From positions 62,001-126,000 of the forward strand of contig JAEWCC010000017.1 of the NCBI GenBank assembly GCA_023390815.1: a DNA stretch of 64,000 bases, given 5' to 3'. Shown piece after piece: positions 7,656 to 15,975 of the stretch. The notes under the pieces are model-generated. The model made no database searches and was not told the DNA's origin. It was given only the letters and a program-made list of their open reading frames with translations. This stretch comes from Bacillota bacterium. Lineage in GTDB: Bacteria; Bacillota; Clostridia; Christensenellales; SZUA-584. How positions within the stretch are numbered: position 1 is the stretch's first letter; each line of letters opens with the position of its first letter. The position numbers were made by a program, and so were the translations under genes.

Positions 7656-8285
7656 TTACCGGGCGCCCGCTTCGCGCGGCACTTTGGTAAAATACCGATA
7701 CCCGAGTATGCATACTGGCAGGAAGTAGGCGCACCAGCACTCGAGAATCAGCGTGCCCATCATATCGCCGCCCGCCGCGTTTTCCGTAAACACCGGCAGC
7801 ATGGGAACGATCAGGCCGGAGACAAAGAACACGCCGTGGATCATCAGCAGCGCGCGCAGCGCCTTGTCGCCGCGGTCTTGAGGCCTTACGGTGAACGCGA
7901 TGCAGAACGTAGAGAGCGCCATCAGTCCATAGCCCAGCAGATCGTAATTAAAGAACAGGCTGCCTACGTGGCCGTAGCTGATGATCGCCAGCGCTTCGGT
8001 ACTGAGCGAAGCGTTCATGCGCACTGTGGTTATTTCAGCAAAATAGACCAGCAGGATGATAACCAGATACGCGGCGGCAAAGCCGATTGCAGTGTGTCCC
8101 ACTCCTTTTCGGTCCTGACCGGGGCAGACCGCAGCCAGCCCGCACACGAAGGGCATAAAGCCCAATGCAATGAACATGCTGGACAGGCAGCTTGTAAACA
8201 GCGATCCGAATATCATGGAGACCGCAAAGGCAAGTACGGCAGCGCCTGTAATGACAGCGCTAATCTTACCCATTCGATGGTTCAT
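7656..8285 (-). CDS. Polytopic membrane protein of unknown function
   Basis: 209-residue protein with about six hydrophobic segments spread over its length (for example residues 10-30, 35-55, 63-85, 115-135, 148-168 and 178-198) and short polar loops. I recognise no family motif. ATG 8285 has AGAGGTG upstream. It is the first gene of a two-gene leftward unit with a GNAT acetyltransferase. Confidence 0.7.
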   Translation of the reverse strand: MNHRMGKISAVITGAAVLAFAVSMIFGSLFTSCLSSMFIALGFMPFVCGLAAVCPGQDRKGVGHTAIGFAAAYLVIILLVYFAEITTVRMNASLSTEALAIISYGHVGSLFFNYDLLGYGLMALSTFCIAFTVRPQDRGDKALRALLMIHGVFFVSGLIVPMLPVFTENAAGGDMMGTLILECWCAYFLPVCILGYRYFTKVPREAGAR

Positions 8286-8335
8286 ATCGCACCTCTTTTA
8301 TTTATACGGGTAAACAGGATATCCTATAGGCCGTG

Positions 8336-8644
8336 TTATTTACCGCTGCCGTCCCCATCCTGTTGCATGAGCCTTGAATACCCGTCATACGGGTGGAGTT
8401 CGTGGAGCGCAAACCGGATCAGACCTTCTCGCACGAGCGGCAGATCGCCGAGCAGTTCCTGCGCCTCGGTAAGGCTGCCGCACTCGAGTATGATCACGGC
8501 ATCGTGCGCTTCGGTGAAATAAATCTCCTGCAAAGTGCCTGTAAGATACAGCTCGTATACATGGCGCGCCTCTTCCTTCAGCAGCGCCTTCGCGCCGCTC
8601 CAGTCCACGCCCGGAATCTCCGTTTCCATCGCAAGTATTTTCAT
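8336..8644 (-). CDS. Small dimeric alpha-beta-barrel-like protein (YCII/muconolactone-isomerase type)
   Basis: 102-residue soluble protein. The pattern of a strand, helix, strand (AHDAVIILECGSLTEAQELLGDLPLVREGLI) is typical of ferredoxin-like dimeric barrels such as YCII and muconolactone isomerase families, where it forms small ligand pockets. No catalytic residue can be assigned. ATG 8644 has GGAGG at a good distance. It stands alone between the membrane-protein operon and maf. Confidence 0.65.
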   Translation of the reverse strand: MKILAMETEIPGVDWSGAKALLKEEARHVYELYLTGTLQEIYFTEAHDAVIILECGSLTEAQELLGDLPLVREGLIRFALHELHPYDGYSRLMQQDGDGSGK

Positions 8645-8752
8645 CTTGACCTCCGGTTTTAATGAGCGGATGCGGCAGGTATTAATGATAGAATAACATA
8701 AAAAAGTTGATCAGGCGATTATTTGCATATTGGAGGTAAAAGAAAAGAGGGC

Positions 8753-9307
8753 TCAGCCCTCGAATTCTTTCAGCATGGTGTATAGCGTATGGAGCGGAAG
8801 CCCCATCACGTTGTAGTAGCAGCCGCGTATGCCGCGGATATATTTACCGGCAAAGCCCTGTATGCCGTACGCGCCCGCCTTATCAAGCGACTCGCCCGTA
8901 GCGACATACGCGCGTATCTCCGCTTCAGACATCTGCGCGAATGTGACGCGCGTGACGCAGCACGCCGTGCGTACCTTTTCCCCTTGTATCAGCGCGAGCC
9001 CTGTATAAACCTTGTGCGTGCGGCCTGCGAGCATGCGCAGCATGGAGGCCGATTCCTCTTCGTCCTGCGGTTTGCCGAGTACGCGTCCGCGTATGGCGAC
9101 CAGCGTATCCGCACCGATCACCAGCGCATCGGGATACTGCGCGGCGATATCGCGCGCCTTCACCTGTGCGAGCTCCACGACGCGCCTCATCGGATGACCC
9201 TCGGCCTCCTCGGGCGCGCCGCTAGGGATTACATCAAACTCGGGCACGACGAACTTCAGCAGTTCCTGACGCCGCGGAGAGCCCGATGCGAGTATGATAC
9301 GTCTCAT
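8753..9307 (-). CDS. maf: Maf-like nucleotide pyrophosphatase
   Basis: 184-residue Maf/YhdE protein, a house-cleaning pyrophosphatase that hydrolyses non-canonical or canonical NTPs and is linked to septum formation. The N-terminal signature LASGSPRRQELL is complete, as are VIGADTLV (catalytic Asp) and GKPQDEEES. The C-terminal part has GAYGIQGFAGKYI. The ATG follows the rnfB stop codon directly (TAGATG), so it is the last gene of the rnf operon. The joining of maf to rnf is a matter of shared transcription rather than shared function. Confidence 0.93.
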   Translation of the reverse strand: MRRIILASGSPRRQELLKFVVPEFDVIPSGAPEEAEGHPMRRVVELAQVKARDIAAQYPDALVIGADTLVAIRGRVLGKPQDEEESASMLRMLAGRTHKVYTGLALIQGEKVRTACCVTRVTFAQMSEAEIRAYVATGESLDKAGAYGIQGFAGKYIRGIRGCYYNVMGLPLHTLYTMLKEFEG

Positions 9308-10129
9308 CTATGCCTGCTTTGCGGTTTTCTCCTGTTCAGGCGCGAATATCGCGCCCTTCGGGCAGACCGCGGCGCATGTGCCGCAGCCTGTGCATTTACC
9401 GTAGTCGAATACCGGCAGGTTGTCAATGATTGTGATTGCGCCTTCCGGGCATTTCTTGGAGCAGAGTCCGCACGCGATACAGCCCGCTTTGCACGCTTCC
9501 GCCACCGCTTTGCCCTTCTTGGTGGTGCGGCAGGTCACGTACACGCTGCGGTTTTTGGGCATAATGGCGTAGCAATGCTTGGGGCACACCTGTGCGCAGT
9601 TGCCGCAGCCCGTGCATTTGTCTTCGTCTACGGCGGCGAGGCCCTTCTCGTTCAGGTAGATTGCCCCGAATGGGCACGCCTTGCCGCAGGTTAAAAGCCC
9701 GACGCAGCCGAATGGACACGCCGAAGGCCCGCCCGCAAGCGCGGCGGCCGCGCGGCAGTCGCTGATGCCCGAATAGCGGTATTTGGACACGCAGTTCTCC
9801 GAGTCGCCTCGGCAGAGCACGCGCGCGACCAACTTCTCGCCCTCCTTGACCTCGACCCCCATGACGGAGCCGATCGCCAGAAGGTTATCTTTGGATAACG
9901 CGACGCATTTGGCGGCGTCGGCGGTGCCTTCGGCCACGGCCTTGGCAAAACCGTCACAGCCAGGATACCCGCAGCCGCCGCAGTTAGCGCCCGGCAGCAG
10001 TTCGCGCACCTTTTCCACATTGGGGTCAGTCTTTACGTCAAATATCTTCGCCGCGATGCCTAGGCCCAGCCCCAGCACCAGCCCGAGACCGCCCAGTGCG
10101 ATCAGAGGCCAAAGTATTGCATCCAACAT
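9308..10129 (-). CDS. rnfB: Rnf complex subunit RnfB
   Basis: 273-residue iron-sulfur subunit of the ion-pumping ferredoxin:NAD+ oxidoreductase. It has an N-terminal membrane helix (residues 3-27), then a 4Fe-4S domain (LLPGANCGGCGYPGCDGFA) and, in the C-terminal half, several CxxCxxCxxxC ferredoxin clusters (CTGCGNCAQVCP, CIACGLCSKKCP, CTGCGTCAAVCP). It takes electrons from reduced ferredoxin and passes them into the complex. It is the last rnf gene, followed directly by maf. Confidence 0.96.
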   Translation of the reverse strand: MLDAILWPLIALGGLGLVLGLGLGIAAKIFDVKTDPNVEKVRELLPGANCGGCGYPGCDGFAKAVAEGTADAAKCVALSKDNLLAIGSVMGVEVKEGEKLVARVLCRGDSENCVSKYRYSGISDCRAAAALAGGPSACPFGCVGLLTCGKACPFGAIYLNEKGLAAVDEDKCTGCGNCAQVCPKHCYAIMPKNRSVYVTCRTTKKGKAVAEACKAGCIACGLCSKKCPEGAITIIDNLPVFDYGKCTGCGTCAAVCPKGAIFAPEQEKTAKQA

Positions 10130-10151
10130 AAACAGTTTCCTTTCTGTCCGC

Positions 10152-10736
10152 TCAGACGAGGCCCTGGAAGCCCAGGAACGCCAGCGACATTAGCCCCGCC
10201 GAGATTAGCGCGATGGGGAAGTCTTTGAGCGGTTCGGGTATTTTCGCAAGCTCCATGCGCTCGCGGATGCCCGCAAACAGCACGATGGAGAGCATGAAGC
10301 CGAGCGCTCCGCCGATGCCGTTGACAAGCGTCTGTATCAGATTATATCCTTCGTCGATGTTCAGTATCGCGACGCCCAGCACGGCGCAGTTGGTCGTGAT
10401 GAGCGGCAGATAGATACCGAGTGCCCGGTACAGCGACGGCACGCTTTTTTGCAGCGCCATCTCCACGAGCTGCACCAGCGCCGCAATCACCAGGATGAAC
10501 GCGATGGTCTGCATGTACTCGATTCCCATTGGAACGAGTATGTAATACTGCACGAGCCAGCAGATCACCGAGGCCAGTGCCATGACGAACGTGACGGCGA
10601 GGCCCATGCCGAGAGCGGTCTCTACGCGCTTGGACACGCCGATGAACGGGCAGATGCCGAGGATTCTTGAAAGCACATAGTTGTTGACGAGTATGGAGCT
10701 CAGCAGGATGAGCAGGATACCGGTAAAGCCCTCCAT
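10152..10736 (-). CDS. rnfA: Rnf complex subunit RnfA
   Basis: 194-residue membrane subunit with about six transmembrane helices, homologous to RnfE. Family signatures LVNNYVLSRILGICPFIG near the N-terminus and NCAVLGVAIL in the middle are present; the conserved Cys residues in these segments bind the intramembrane iron-sulfur centre shared with RnfE. The gene starts one base after the rnfE stop codon, with its ribosome site inside rnfE. Confidence 0.96.
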   Translation of the reverse strand: MEGFTGILLILLSSILVNNYVLSRILGICPFIGVSKRVETALGMGLAVTFVMALASVICWLVQYYILVPMGIEYMQTIAFILVIAALVQLVEMALQKSVPSLYRALGIYLPLITTNCAVLGVAILNIDEGYNLIQTLVNGIGGALGFMLSIVLFAGIRERMELAKIPEPLKDFPIALISAGLMSLAFLGFQGLV

Positions 10737-10737
10737 A

Positions 10738-11364
10738 TTAATGCGCTCCTTTCTTCTTCTGTCTTGCCGACACGATCTTGTTGATCAGCGCGATCGTGAG
10801 GCCCAGCGTGATGAAACCGCCCGAAGGGCTGACCATGCCGAGCGCCGGGGCGAACTTATCCCCGAACAGCGATGCGCCGAATATCGTGCCGTTGCCGAGT
10901 ATCTCGCGGATCGACGCGATGATCACCAGCGCGATGGTAAAGCCCGCGCCCATTGCGATGCCGTCAATCAGCGATGCGCCCACGGAGTTCTTATACGCAA
11001 ACGCTTCGCTGCGTGCGATGATGATGCAGTTGACGACGATCAGCGGGATGTAAAGCCCCAGCGCTTTATCGAGCGCGGGTACAAACGCCTTGAGCACCAG
11101 CTGCACGATCGTTACGAACGCCGCGATAATCACAACGAACGCGGGGATACGCACCTTGGGTGGTATGAAATTGCGCAGCAGCGATACGAATACGTTGGAG
11201 CCCACCAGAACGAACGTGGCCGCGAGGCCCATACCGATGCCGTTGACTGCCGCCGTGGTAATGGCGAGCGTCGGGCACATACCGAGCAGCAGCCGGAATG
11301 TGGGGTTTTCATTGAGCAAGCCGTTTTTGAGTATCGCCAGCGGCTTTGTCTTTTTCTTATTCAT
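10738..11364 (-). CDS. rnfE: Rnf complex subunit RnfE
   Basis: 208-residue membrane subunit paralogous to RnfA. LLGMCPTLAITT and VNCIIIARSEAFAYKN carry the conserved Cys residues that share an iron-sulfur centre with RnfA. About six membrane helices. It overlaps rnfG by 8 bp at its 5' end, so translation is coupled. Confidence 0.96.
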   Translation of the reverse strand: MNKKKTKPLAILKNGLLNENPTFRLLLGMCPTLAITTAAVNGIGMGLAATFVLVGSNVFVSLLRNFIPPKVRIPAFVVIIAAFVTIVQLVLKAFVPALDKALGLYIPLIVVNCIIIARSEAFAYKNSVGASLIDGIAMGAGFTIALVIIASIREILGNGTIFGASLFGDKFAPALGMVSPSGGFITLGLTIALINKIVSARQKKKGAH

Positions 11365-11974
11365 TTGCGCCTCCTGTTACTGCGGCGTAGAATTTGCTGA
11401 CCGTATTGACCGCGTTCGTAATCCCTCTGGTGGTGATCGTCGCGCCGGTAATGGCCTGGATATCGCTGTCACCGGGGTTGACTTTCACCACATTCAGCGG
11501 GGCGGCTTTGCCGGTATACTGCCCCTCGAATGACGCTTCCGAAGCCTTGGCCCCCAGGCCCGCCGTCTCGGTGTTGTCTCCGACGATCACGCCGGTGATC
11601 TTGCCGTCCGAGGCGATACCGATCGTCAGGTTCAGGCCGGAGTTGAAGCCCTTGGTCACAACGCCCGCTGTGATACCTAGCTCGTTGCCGTCCGCGTCCA
11701 GCGCGGTGTAAACGTTTTTAATGATGGCATATTCCTTGGGCGCTTCGCCCAGCAGCGTTTCCAGCGTGACGTCTGCGATTTCCGCGGCTTCGGGGTCGTA
11801 CAGCGGCTTGAAATCCGCGGCTTCGGGGAACGCGGCCTGCCGCGCTTCGAGCGCTGCCGCCTTCATCTGCTCGGCGATGGGTTCTGCCGTAATGTAATTG
11901 ACCGCACCCAGCGCGATGGCGCTGACGATGGTGATGATGAGCAGTTTGATCGTAATCGTAATTGCGTTTTTCAT
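11357..11974 (-). CDS. rnfG: Rnf complex subunit RnfG (FMN-binding)
   Basis: 205-residue subunit with one N-terminal membrane helix (residues 8-30) and an extracytoplasmic FMN-binding domain. The flavinylation motif is seen as ITGATITTRG, where the last Thr of the S/TGAT motif takes covalent FMN through a phosphoester bond. It overlaps rnfD by 4 bp (ATGA) upstream and rnfE by 8 bp downstream. Attachment needs ApbE, for which no gene is in the window. Confidence 0.96.
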   Translation of the reverse strand: MKNAITITIKLLIITIVSAIALGAVNYITAEPIAEQMKAAALEARQAAFPEAADFKPLYDPEAAEIADVTLETLLGEAPKEYAIIKNVYTALDADGNELGITAGVVTKGFNSGLNLTIGIASDGKITGVIVGDNTETAGLGAKASEASFEGQYTGKAAPLNVVKVNPGDSDIQAITGATITTRGITNAVNTVSKFYAAVTGGANE

Positions 11975-12930
11975 TTCGCAGCCGCCTCCTTCAGCATAGC
12001 GCCGCCGAACATCTTGGGTTTAAAGGCCCGGTCGAGCAGCGGCACGACGAGGTTCATGAGCAGGATCGCGTATGACACGCCCTCCGGGTATCCGCCCCAC
12101 AGCCGGATTACGCTGGTGAGCACGCCGCAGCCGAGGGCAAAAACGATCTTGCCGCTGGCTGATATCGGAGAGGTCACATAGTCGGTCGCCATGTAGAAAG
12201 CGCCCATCATCAAGCCGCCCGCGAGTATGTGATAGAGCGCGTTGCCCGTAAATAATCCGTCAGGCCCGGCGATCCACGTAAACGCCGCCACCGTGGCGAT
12301 AAACACGCCCGGAATGCGCCAGTCGATCACGCGCCGCGCAATCAGGTAGATGCCGCCGACCACGAGCGCAATGGCGCTGGTTTCGCCGATGCAGCCGCCC
12401 ACATTGCCGACCGCAAGATCGAGATACGGGGAGAGCGGAGCGCCGCCGAGCTTGAGGGCGGTGAGCGGTGTGGCGCTTGATACCGCGTCGGCGGGCATGG
12501 TCCAGGTGGTCATGATCGTAGGCCATGATACCACGAGGAACGCTCTCGCCGCGAGCGCAGGGTTTAAGAAGTTGTGTCCGAGGCCGCCGAAACAGATCTT
12601 GACGATGGCAATGGCGAATGCCGAACCGATGAGCGGCAGCCAGAGCAGCCCGGGCGGCATGGGCGGCAGATTCAGCGCGAGCAGCAGGCCTGTTACGGCT
12701 GCGCTGCCGTCCGCTACCATCACCTTTTGCCGCATGAGCAGTTGCAGCAGCGCCTCGACCCCTACCGCTGCCGCTACGCCGACCAGTATGGGCAGCGCCG
12801 CGTTCCATCCAAAGAAGTAGATGCCACAGACCGTGGCGGGTAGCAAAGCAATCAGCACGTCCCGCATCAAACGCCCCGTCGTCTCGGCGGACCGAATATG
12901 CGGGGACGAGGACATGATGTATTTATCCAT
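11971..12930 (-). CDS. rnfD: Rnf complex subunit RnfD (FMN-binding membrane subunit)
   Basis: 319-residue NqrB/RnfD-family membrane protein with about nine to ten helices. The covalent FMN site is DAVSSATPLT: the usual SGAT appears as SSAT, with Thr kept. The core FGGLGHNFLNPALAARAFL and the late FYMATDYVTSPIS are conserved. It forms part of the ion path. It begins about 40 bp after the rnfC stop codon. Confidence 0.95.
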   Translation of the reverse strand: MDKYIMSSSPHIRSAETTGRLMRDVLIALLPATVCGIYFFGWNAALPILVGVAAAVGVEALLQLLMRQKVMVADGSAAVTGLLLALNLPPMPPGLLWLPLIGSAFAIAIVKICFGGLGHNFLNPALAARAFLVVSWPTIMTTWTMPADAVSSATPLTALKLGGAPLSPYLDLAVGNVGGCIGETSAIALVVGGIYLIARRVIDWRIPGVFIATVAAFTWIAGPDGLFTGNALYHILAGGLMMGAFYMATDYVTSPISASGKIVFALGCGVLTSVIRLWGGYPEGVSYAILLMNLVVPLLDRAFKPKMFGGAMLKEAAAK

Positions 12931-12970
12931 GAATAACCTCCCAACAGATCAAATCATATTGCACGAAATA

Positions 12971-14305
12971 TCAGCCGCTTTTTTTACGCGAATTCAATAT
13001 TTCGGACTTGGCAAGACGTATACTCTGCACGAGATGCCGGTTGGCTGGGCAGTTATACGAGCAGCAGCCGCACTCCATGCAGTCGAGCGCGCGGAATTTT
13101 TCCGCGTCGTCGAAACGGCTTAAATCGGAATACGCGCTGATGAGATTGGGCTGCAGCCCCATCGGGCAGCCCGCGACACATTTGCCGCAGCGGATGCAAG
13201 GCGAATCCTCCGCAGGCCGCGCCGTTTTCACGTCCAGCACGAGCAGTCCGGAGGTTCCCTTGACGACCGGCGCGTTAAGGTCGCACAGCGCGATGCCCAT
13301 CATCGGACCGCCTGCGATAACTTTGCCGACTTCGGTCGAAAACCCGCCGACAAAAGAAAGCACATGCGATATCGGCGTACCGAGCCGCACGAGCAGGTTC
13401 GAGGGCTGCGCGACGCAGCCGGTTACCGTCACGACGCGCTCGTAAAGAGGAAGGCCTTTTTCCACCGCGAGGCTGATTTGATACGCCGTGCCTGCGTTGA
13501 CCACGACGGTACCCACATCCATCGGCAGCCCGCCGGAAGGCACCTGCCTGCCGGTGACGGCATAGATGAGCTGCTTTTCGGCGCCCTGCGGGTATTTTAC
13601 CTTTAAAGTAACAACGTCGATGGCTTCGTTCCGTGCCGCTTCGCGGATCGCTTTGGACGCGTCGAGCTTGTTGTCTTCGATCGCGATATAGCCTTTATTG
13701 ACGCCTAGTATCTTCATGACCGCTTTGAGCCCGCGGACGATTCCTTCGGGGTTCTCCAGCATCACGCGGTGATCCGCCGTGAGATACGGCTCGCACTCCG
13801 CACCGTTGACGATTACGGTATCGATCTTCTTGCCCGGCGGCGGCGAGAGCTTGATGTGGGTCGGGAAAGCCGCGCCGCCCATGCCCACAATGCCCGCTTC
13901 CTTGATGATACGAAGCAGGTCGTCCGCGCTCAAACTTTCCACCGTACCACTCGTATGAATGTCCGGCGAAAGTCTGTCTTCAAAGTCGTTTTGGATCACG
14001 ATGCAGGTAGCCGGTCTGCCCGCGATGACCGGACGGGCTTCGATCGCCTTGACGGTGCCCGACACGCTGGAATAGCAGGGAACGCTGACGTTGCCGCTGG
14101 CCTCGGCAATCTTCTGGCCCATATCGACCCGGTCGCCCACCGTAACCACGGGAACCGACGGCGCGCCGATGTGCTGCGAAAGCGGCAGCACCACTTCGTC
14201 CGGCACACTGCACTTTTCTATCGCGCGCGCTGCCGACAGCGGCTTGCCATGATGAGTGCGCCGCAGCGGATGTATACCGCCCCTGAATGTAAAATTGCTT
14301 GCCAT
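12971..14305 (-). CDS. rnfC: Rnf complex subunit RnfC (NADH-binding)
   Basis: 444-residue peripheral subunit that binds NAD(H) and FMN and carries two 4Fe-4S clusters. The N-terminal part has the family opening FRGGIHP; the nucleotide/FMN fold shows IVGMGGAAFPTHIKL and VNGAECEPYLTADH. The ferredoxin motifs CIRCGKCVAGCPMGL and CMECGCCSYNCPANR are near the C-terminus. It is first in the operon, the order C-D-G-E-A-B known from Acetobacterium and Clostridium. ATG 14305 has AAGGAGACAGT upstream. Confidence 0.96.
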   Translation of the reverse strand: MASNFTFRGGIHPLRRTHHGKPLSAARAIEKCSVPDEVVLPLSQHIGAPSVPVVTVGDRVDMGQKIAEASGNVSVPCYSSVSGTVKAIEARPVIAGRPATCIVIQNDFEDRLSPDIHTSGTVESLSADDLLRIIKEAGIVGMGGAAFPTHIKLSPPPGKKIDTVIVNGAECEPYLTADHRVMLENPEGIVRGLKAVMKILGVNKGYIAIEDNKLDASKAIREAARNEAIDVVTLKVKYPQGAEKQLIYAVTGRQVPSGGLPMDVGTVVVNAGTAYQISLAVEKGLPLYERVVTVTGCVAQPSNLLVRLGTPISHVLSFVGGFSTEVGKVIAGGPMMGIALCDLNAPVVKGTSGLLVLDVKTARPAEDSPCIRCGKCVAGCPMGLQPNLISAYSDLSRFDDAEKFRALDCMECGCCSYNCPANRHLVQSIRLAKSEILNSRKKSG

Positions 14306-14612
14306 ACTGTCTCCTTCATTATTGAGAGAAACATTGGAAAAATGTTTCAGCTTGAGATCGCTACATATAACCTGAAATTATGGCCGTCATAATTATGTAT
14401 TATATCACCGGTCATTAGGTAATTCAAAGGAATGTGCAGCCAATTTATAAAAATTTTTAGTTAAAAATTTCACAAAGTCTATAATCAATATATTCTTATT
14501 GTTTGATGATTACAAGCAGAAAATATAATACAAAGAGATGATTTCAATTTACAATACACCTTCAATTGCTTGGCATATAGTAAAAACACACAAAAGCGGG
14601 GAGAATAAAGAC
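14306..14612. other. Divergent intergenic region between rnfC and the methyltransferase gene
   Basis: 307 bp of AT-rich DNA separating two divergent genes, expected to hold both promoters. A TATAAT (14480-14485) is present, but no convincing -35 pairs with it. No riboswitch or longer hairpin was recognised. Confidence 0.5.
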
Positions 14613-15617
14613 ATGAATATGAAACAGTGGGCTCGCGATATTCGCGATGCATATGTGAAAAAGCCGATGCCGGTACTGTCGTTTCCGTCCGTGCAGCTGA
14701 TGGGAATCGGCGTGGACGAATTGATTGCAAGCAGCGAAAAGCAGGCGGAGGGTATGGCACTGATTGCGCAGCGCACCGGAGCGGCGGCTTCGGTCAGCAT
14801 GATGGATCTTTCGGTGGAGGCTGAACGGTTTGGCTCCAAAATACGTTTTTCCAAAGACGAGGTGCCGACCGTAGTCGGCCGCATCGTCACTTCCCTCGCG
14901 GACGCGCAGGCACTGCCGGACCCCGACCCGAAGGAGGGGCGGACCGGGTTATATCTCGGCGCAATCCGGCTTGCGGTCCAAAAGATTACCGACCGCCCGG
15001 TATTTGCAGGCGTGATCGGGCCGTTTTCGCTCGCGGGGCGGCTTATGGACGTGTCCGAAGCGATGATCAATTGCTATGAGGACCCCGATATGGTGCACGC
15101 GACGCTCCGGAAAGTCACCGACTTTATCAAAAAGTACATTCTTGAGTACCGCAGCATCGGCGCGAACGGCGTCGTGATTGCCGAACCGCTTGCGGGTATA
15201 CTCTCGCCCGCGCTGTGCGCCGAGTTCTCCACGCCGTATGTCAAGGAGATTGCCGACGCAGTGCAGACCGACGAATTTGCCTTTATCTATCACAACTGCG
15301 GCAACAATACGCCGGACCTCGTGGACTCCATCAAGACGATCGGCGCGATCGCATACCACTTTGGCAACGCGGTCGATATGCGGCGTATGCTCGAACTGAT
15401 GCCGGAAAGCGTGTTGGTGATGGGCAATGTGGACCCGGCGAGCCAGTTTCGGAACGGAACGCCCGAGTCGATCCGGGAGGCCACGCTTTCGCTGCTCGAA
15501 ACGTGCGGGAAGCATAAAAATTTCGTTATCTCATCCGGCTGCGATATTCCCCCAGCCTCCAGCTGGGATAATATCGACGCGTTCTTCGCGGCGGCAAGGC
15601 AATACTACGGCGCATAA
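14613..15617 (+). CDS. Uroporphyrinogen-decarboxylase-family methyltransferase (MtaA/CmuA-like)
   Basis: 334-residue protein of the UroD superfamily in the MtaA/CmuA branch, zinc-dependent enzymes that move methyl groups between a corrinoid protein and a thiol acceptor. The zinc ligands appear as HNCGN in the middle and SSGCDIPP near the C-terminus, the H-x-C...C pattern of methyltransferases and not of true UroD. GVIGPFSLAGRLMDV is also typical. ATG 14613 is chosen since GGGGAG lies about 10 bp before it; an upstream in-frame ATG lacks a ribosome site. No corrinoid protein or MtaB is adjacent, so the methyl donor is unknown. Confidence 0.85.
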   Translation: MNMKQWARDIRDAYVKKPMPVLSFPSVQLMGIGVDELIASSEKQAEGMALIAQRTGAAASVSMMDLSVEAERFGSKIRFSKDEVPTVVGRIVTSLADAQALPDPDPKEGRTGLYLGAIRLAVQKITDRPVFAGVIGPFSLAGRLMDVSEAMINCYEDPDMVHATLRKVTDFIKKYILEYRSIGANGVVIAEPLAGILSPALCAEFSTPYVKEIADAVQTDEFAFIYHNCGNNTPDLVDSIKTIGAIAYHFGNAVDMRRMLELMPESVLVMGNVDPASQFRNGTPESIREATLSLLETCGKHKNFVISSGCDIPPASSWDNIDAFFAAARQYYGA

Positions 15618-15644
15618 AGCAAACACTTGCCCGGAGCGATCCTG

Positions 15645-15780
15645 CTTCAGGCTGTCGATAAAGCCCAGCCTCCCTCAGATGGGATGTGGCACGAAGTACC
15701 GGAGGGAGTGACCTATTTCAAGGCATTTTCTCTCCCTCAGTCACCTACCGGTGACAGCCCCCTCGTCAGAGGGGGCCATC
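15645..15780. repeat. Intergenic double-hairpin repeat (MITE-like)
   Basis: Non-coding stretch built of two adjacent inverted repeats: GTCACCTACCGGTGAC and CCCCCTCGTCAGAGGGGG, preceded by TCCCTCA. The same architecture recurs at 18906-18955 and, more divergently, at 48663-49195, so this is an interspersed family. No coding capacity. Confidence 0.6.
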
Positions 15781-15802
15781 AAAGAGCTTTTTGACACTCT
15801 GG

Positions 15803-15829
15803 GGCCTGGAGCGATCCGGGCTTTTTTTG
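15803..15829 (+). terminator. Terminator downstream of the methyltransferase gene
   Basis: GGCCTGGA and TCCGGGC pair with one G-T wobble and are followed by seven T residues. It lies just after the repeat at 15645-15780. Confidence 0.6.
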
Positions 15830-15975
15830 TTGTGATTTGCCGCCTATCCGCAACCAATAGGCAAGGAGTATAATCCGGAAAATATACACGGCATATAATC
15901 GGCTGGAGCGAAAAGGCGCGGCACTGTACACCGGCCAAATCCATATAATATAGGAACGGAAGGCGGGCATGCGGC

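Noticed and set aside
7269..8522. A 417-codon open frame on the plus strand
   Set aside because: It runs opposite three supported minus-strand genes with good ribosome sites, and its own translation has no recognisable motif.
14613..15617. Haem synthesis enzyme HemE
   Set aside because: The H-x-C...C zinc pattern places it with MtaA/CmuA methyltransferases, and no haem genes adjoin it.
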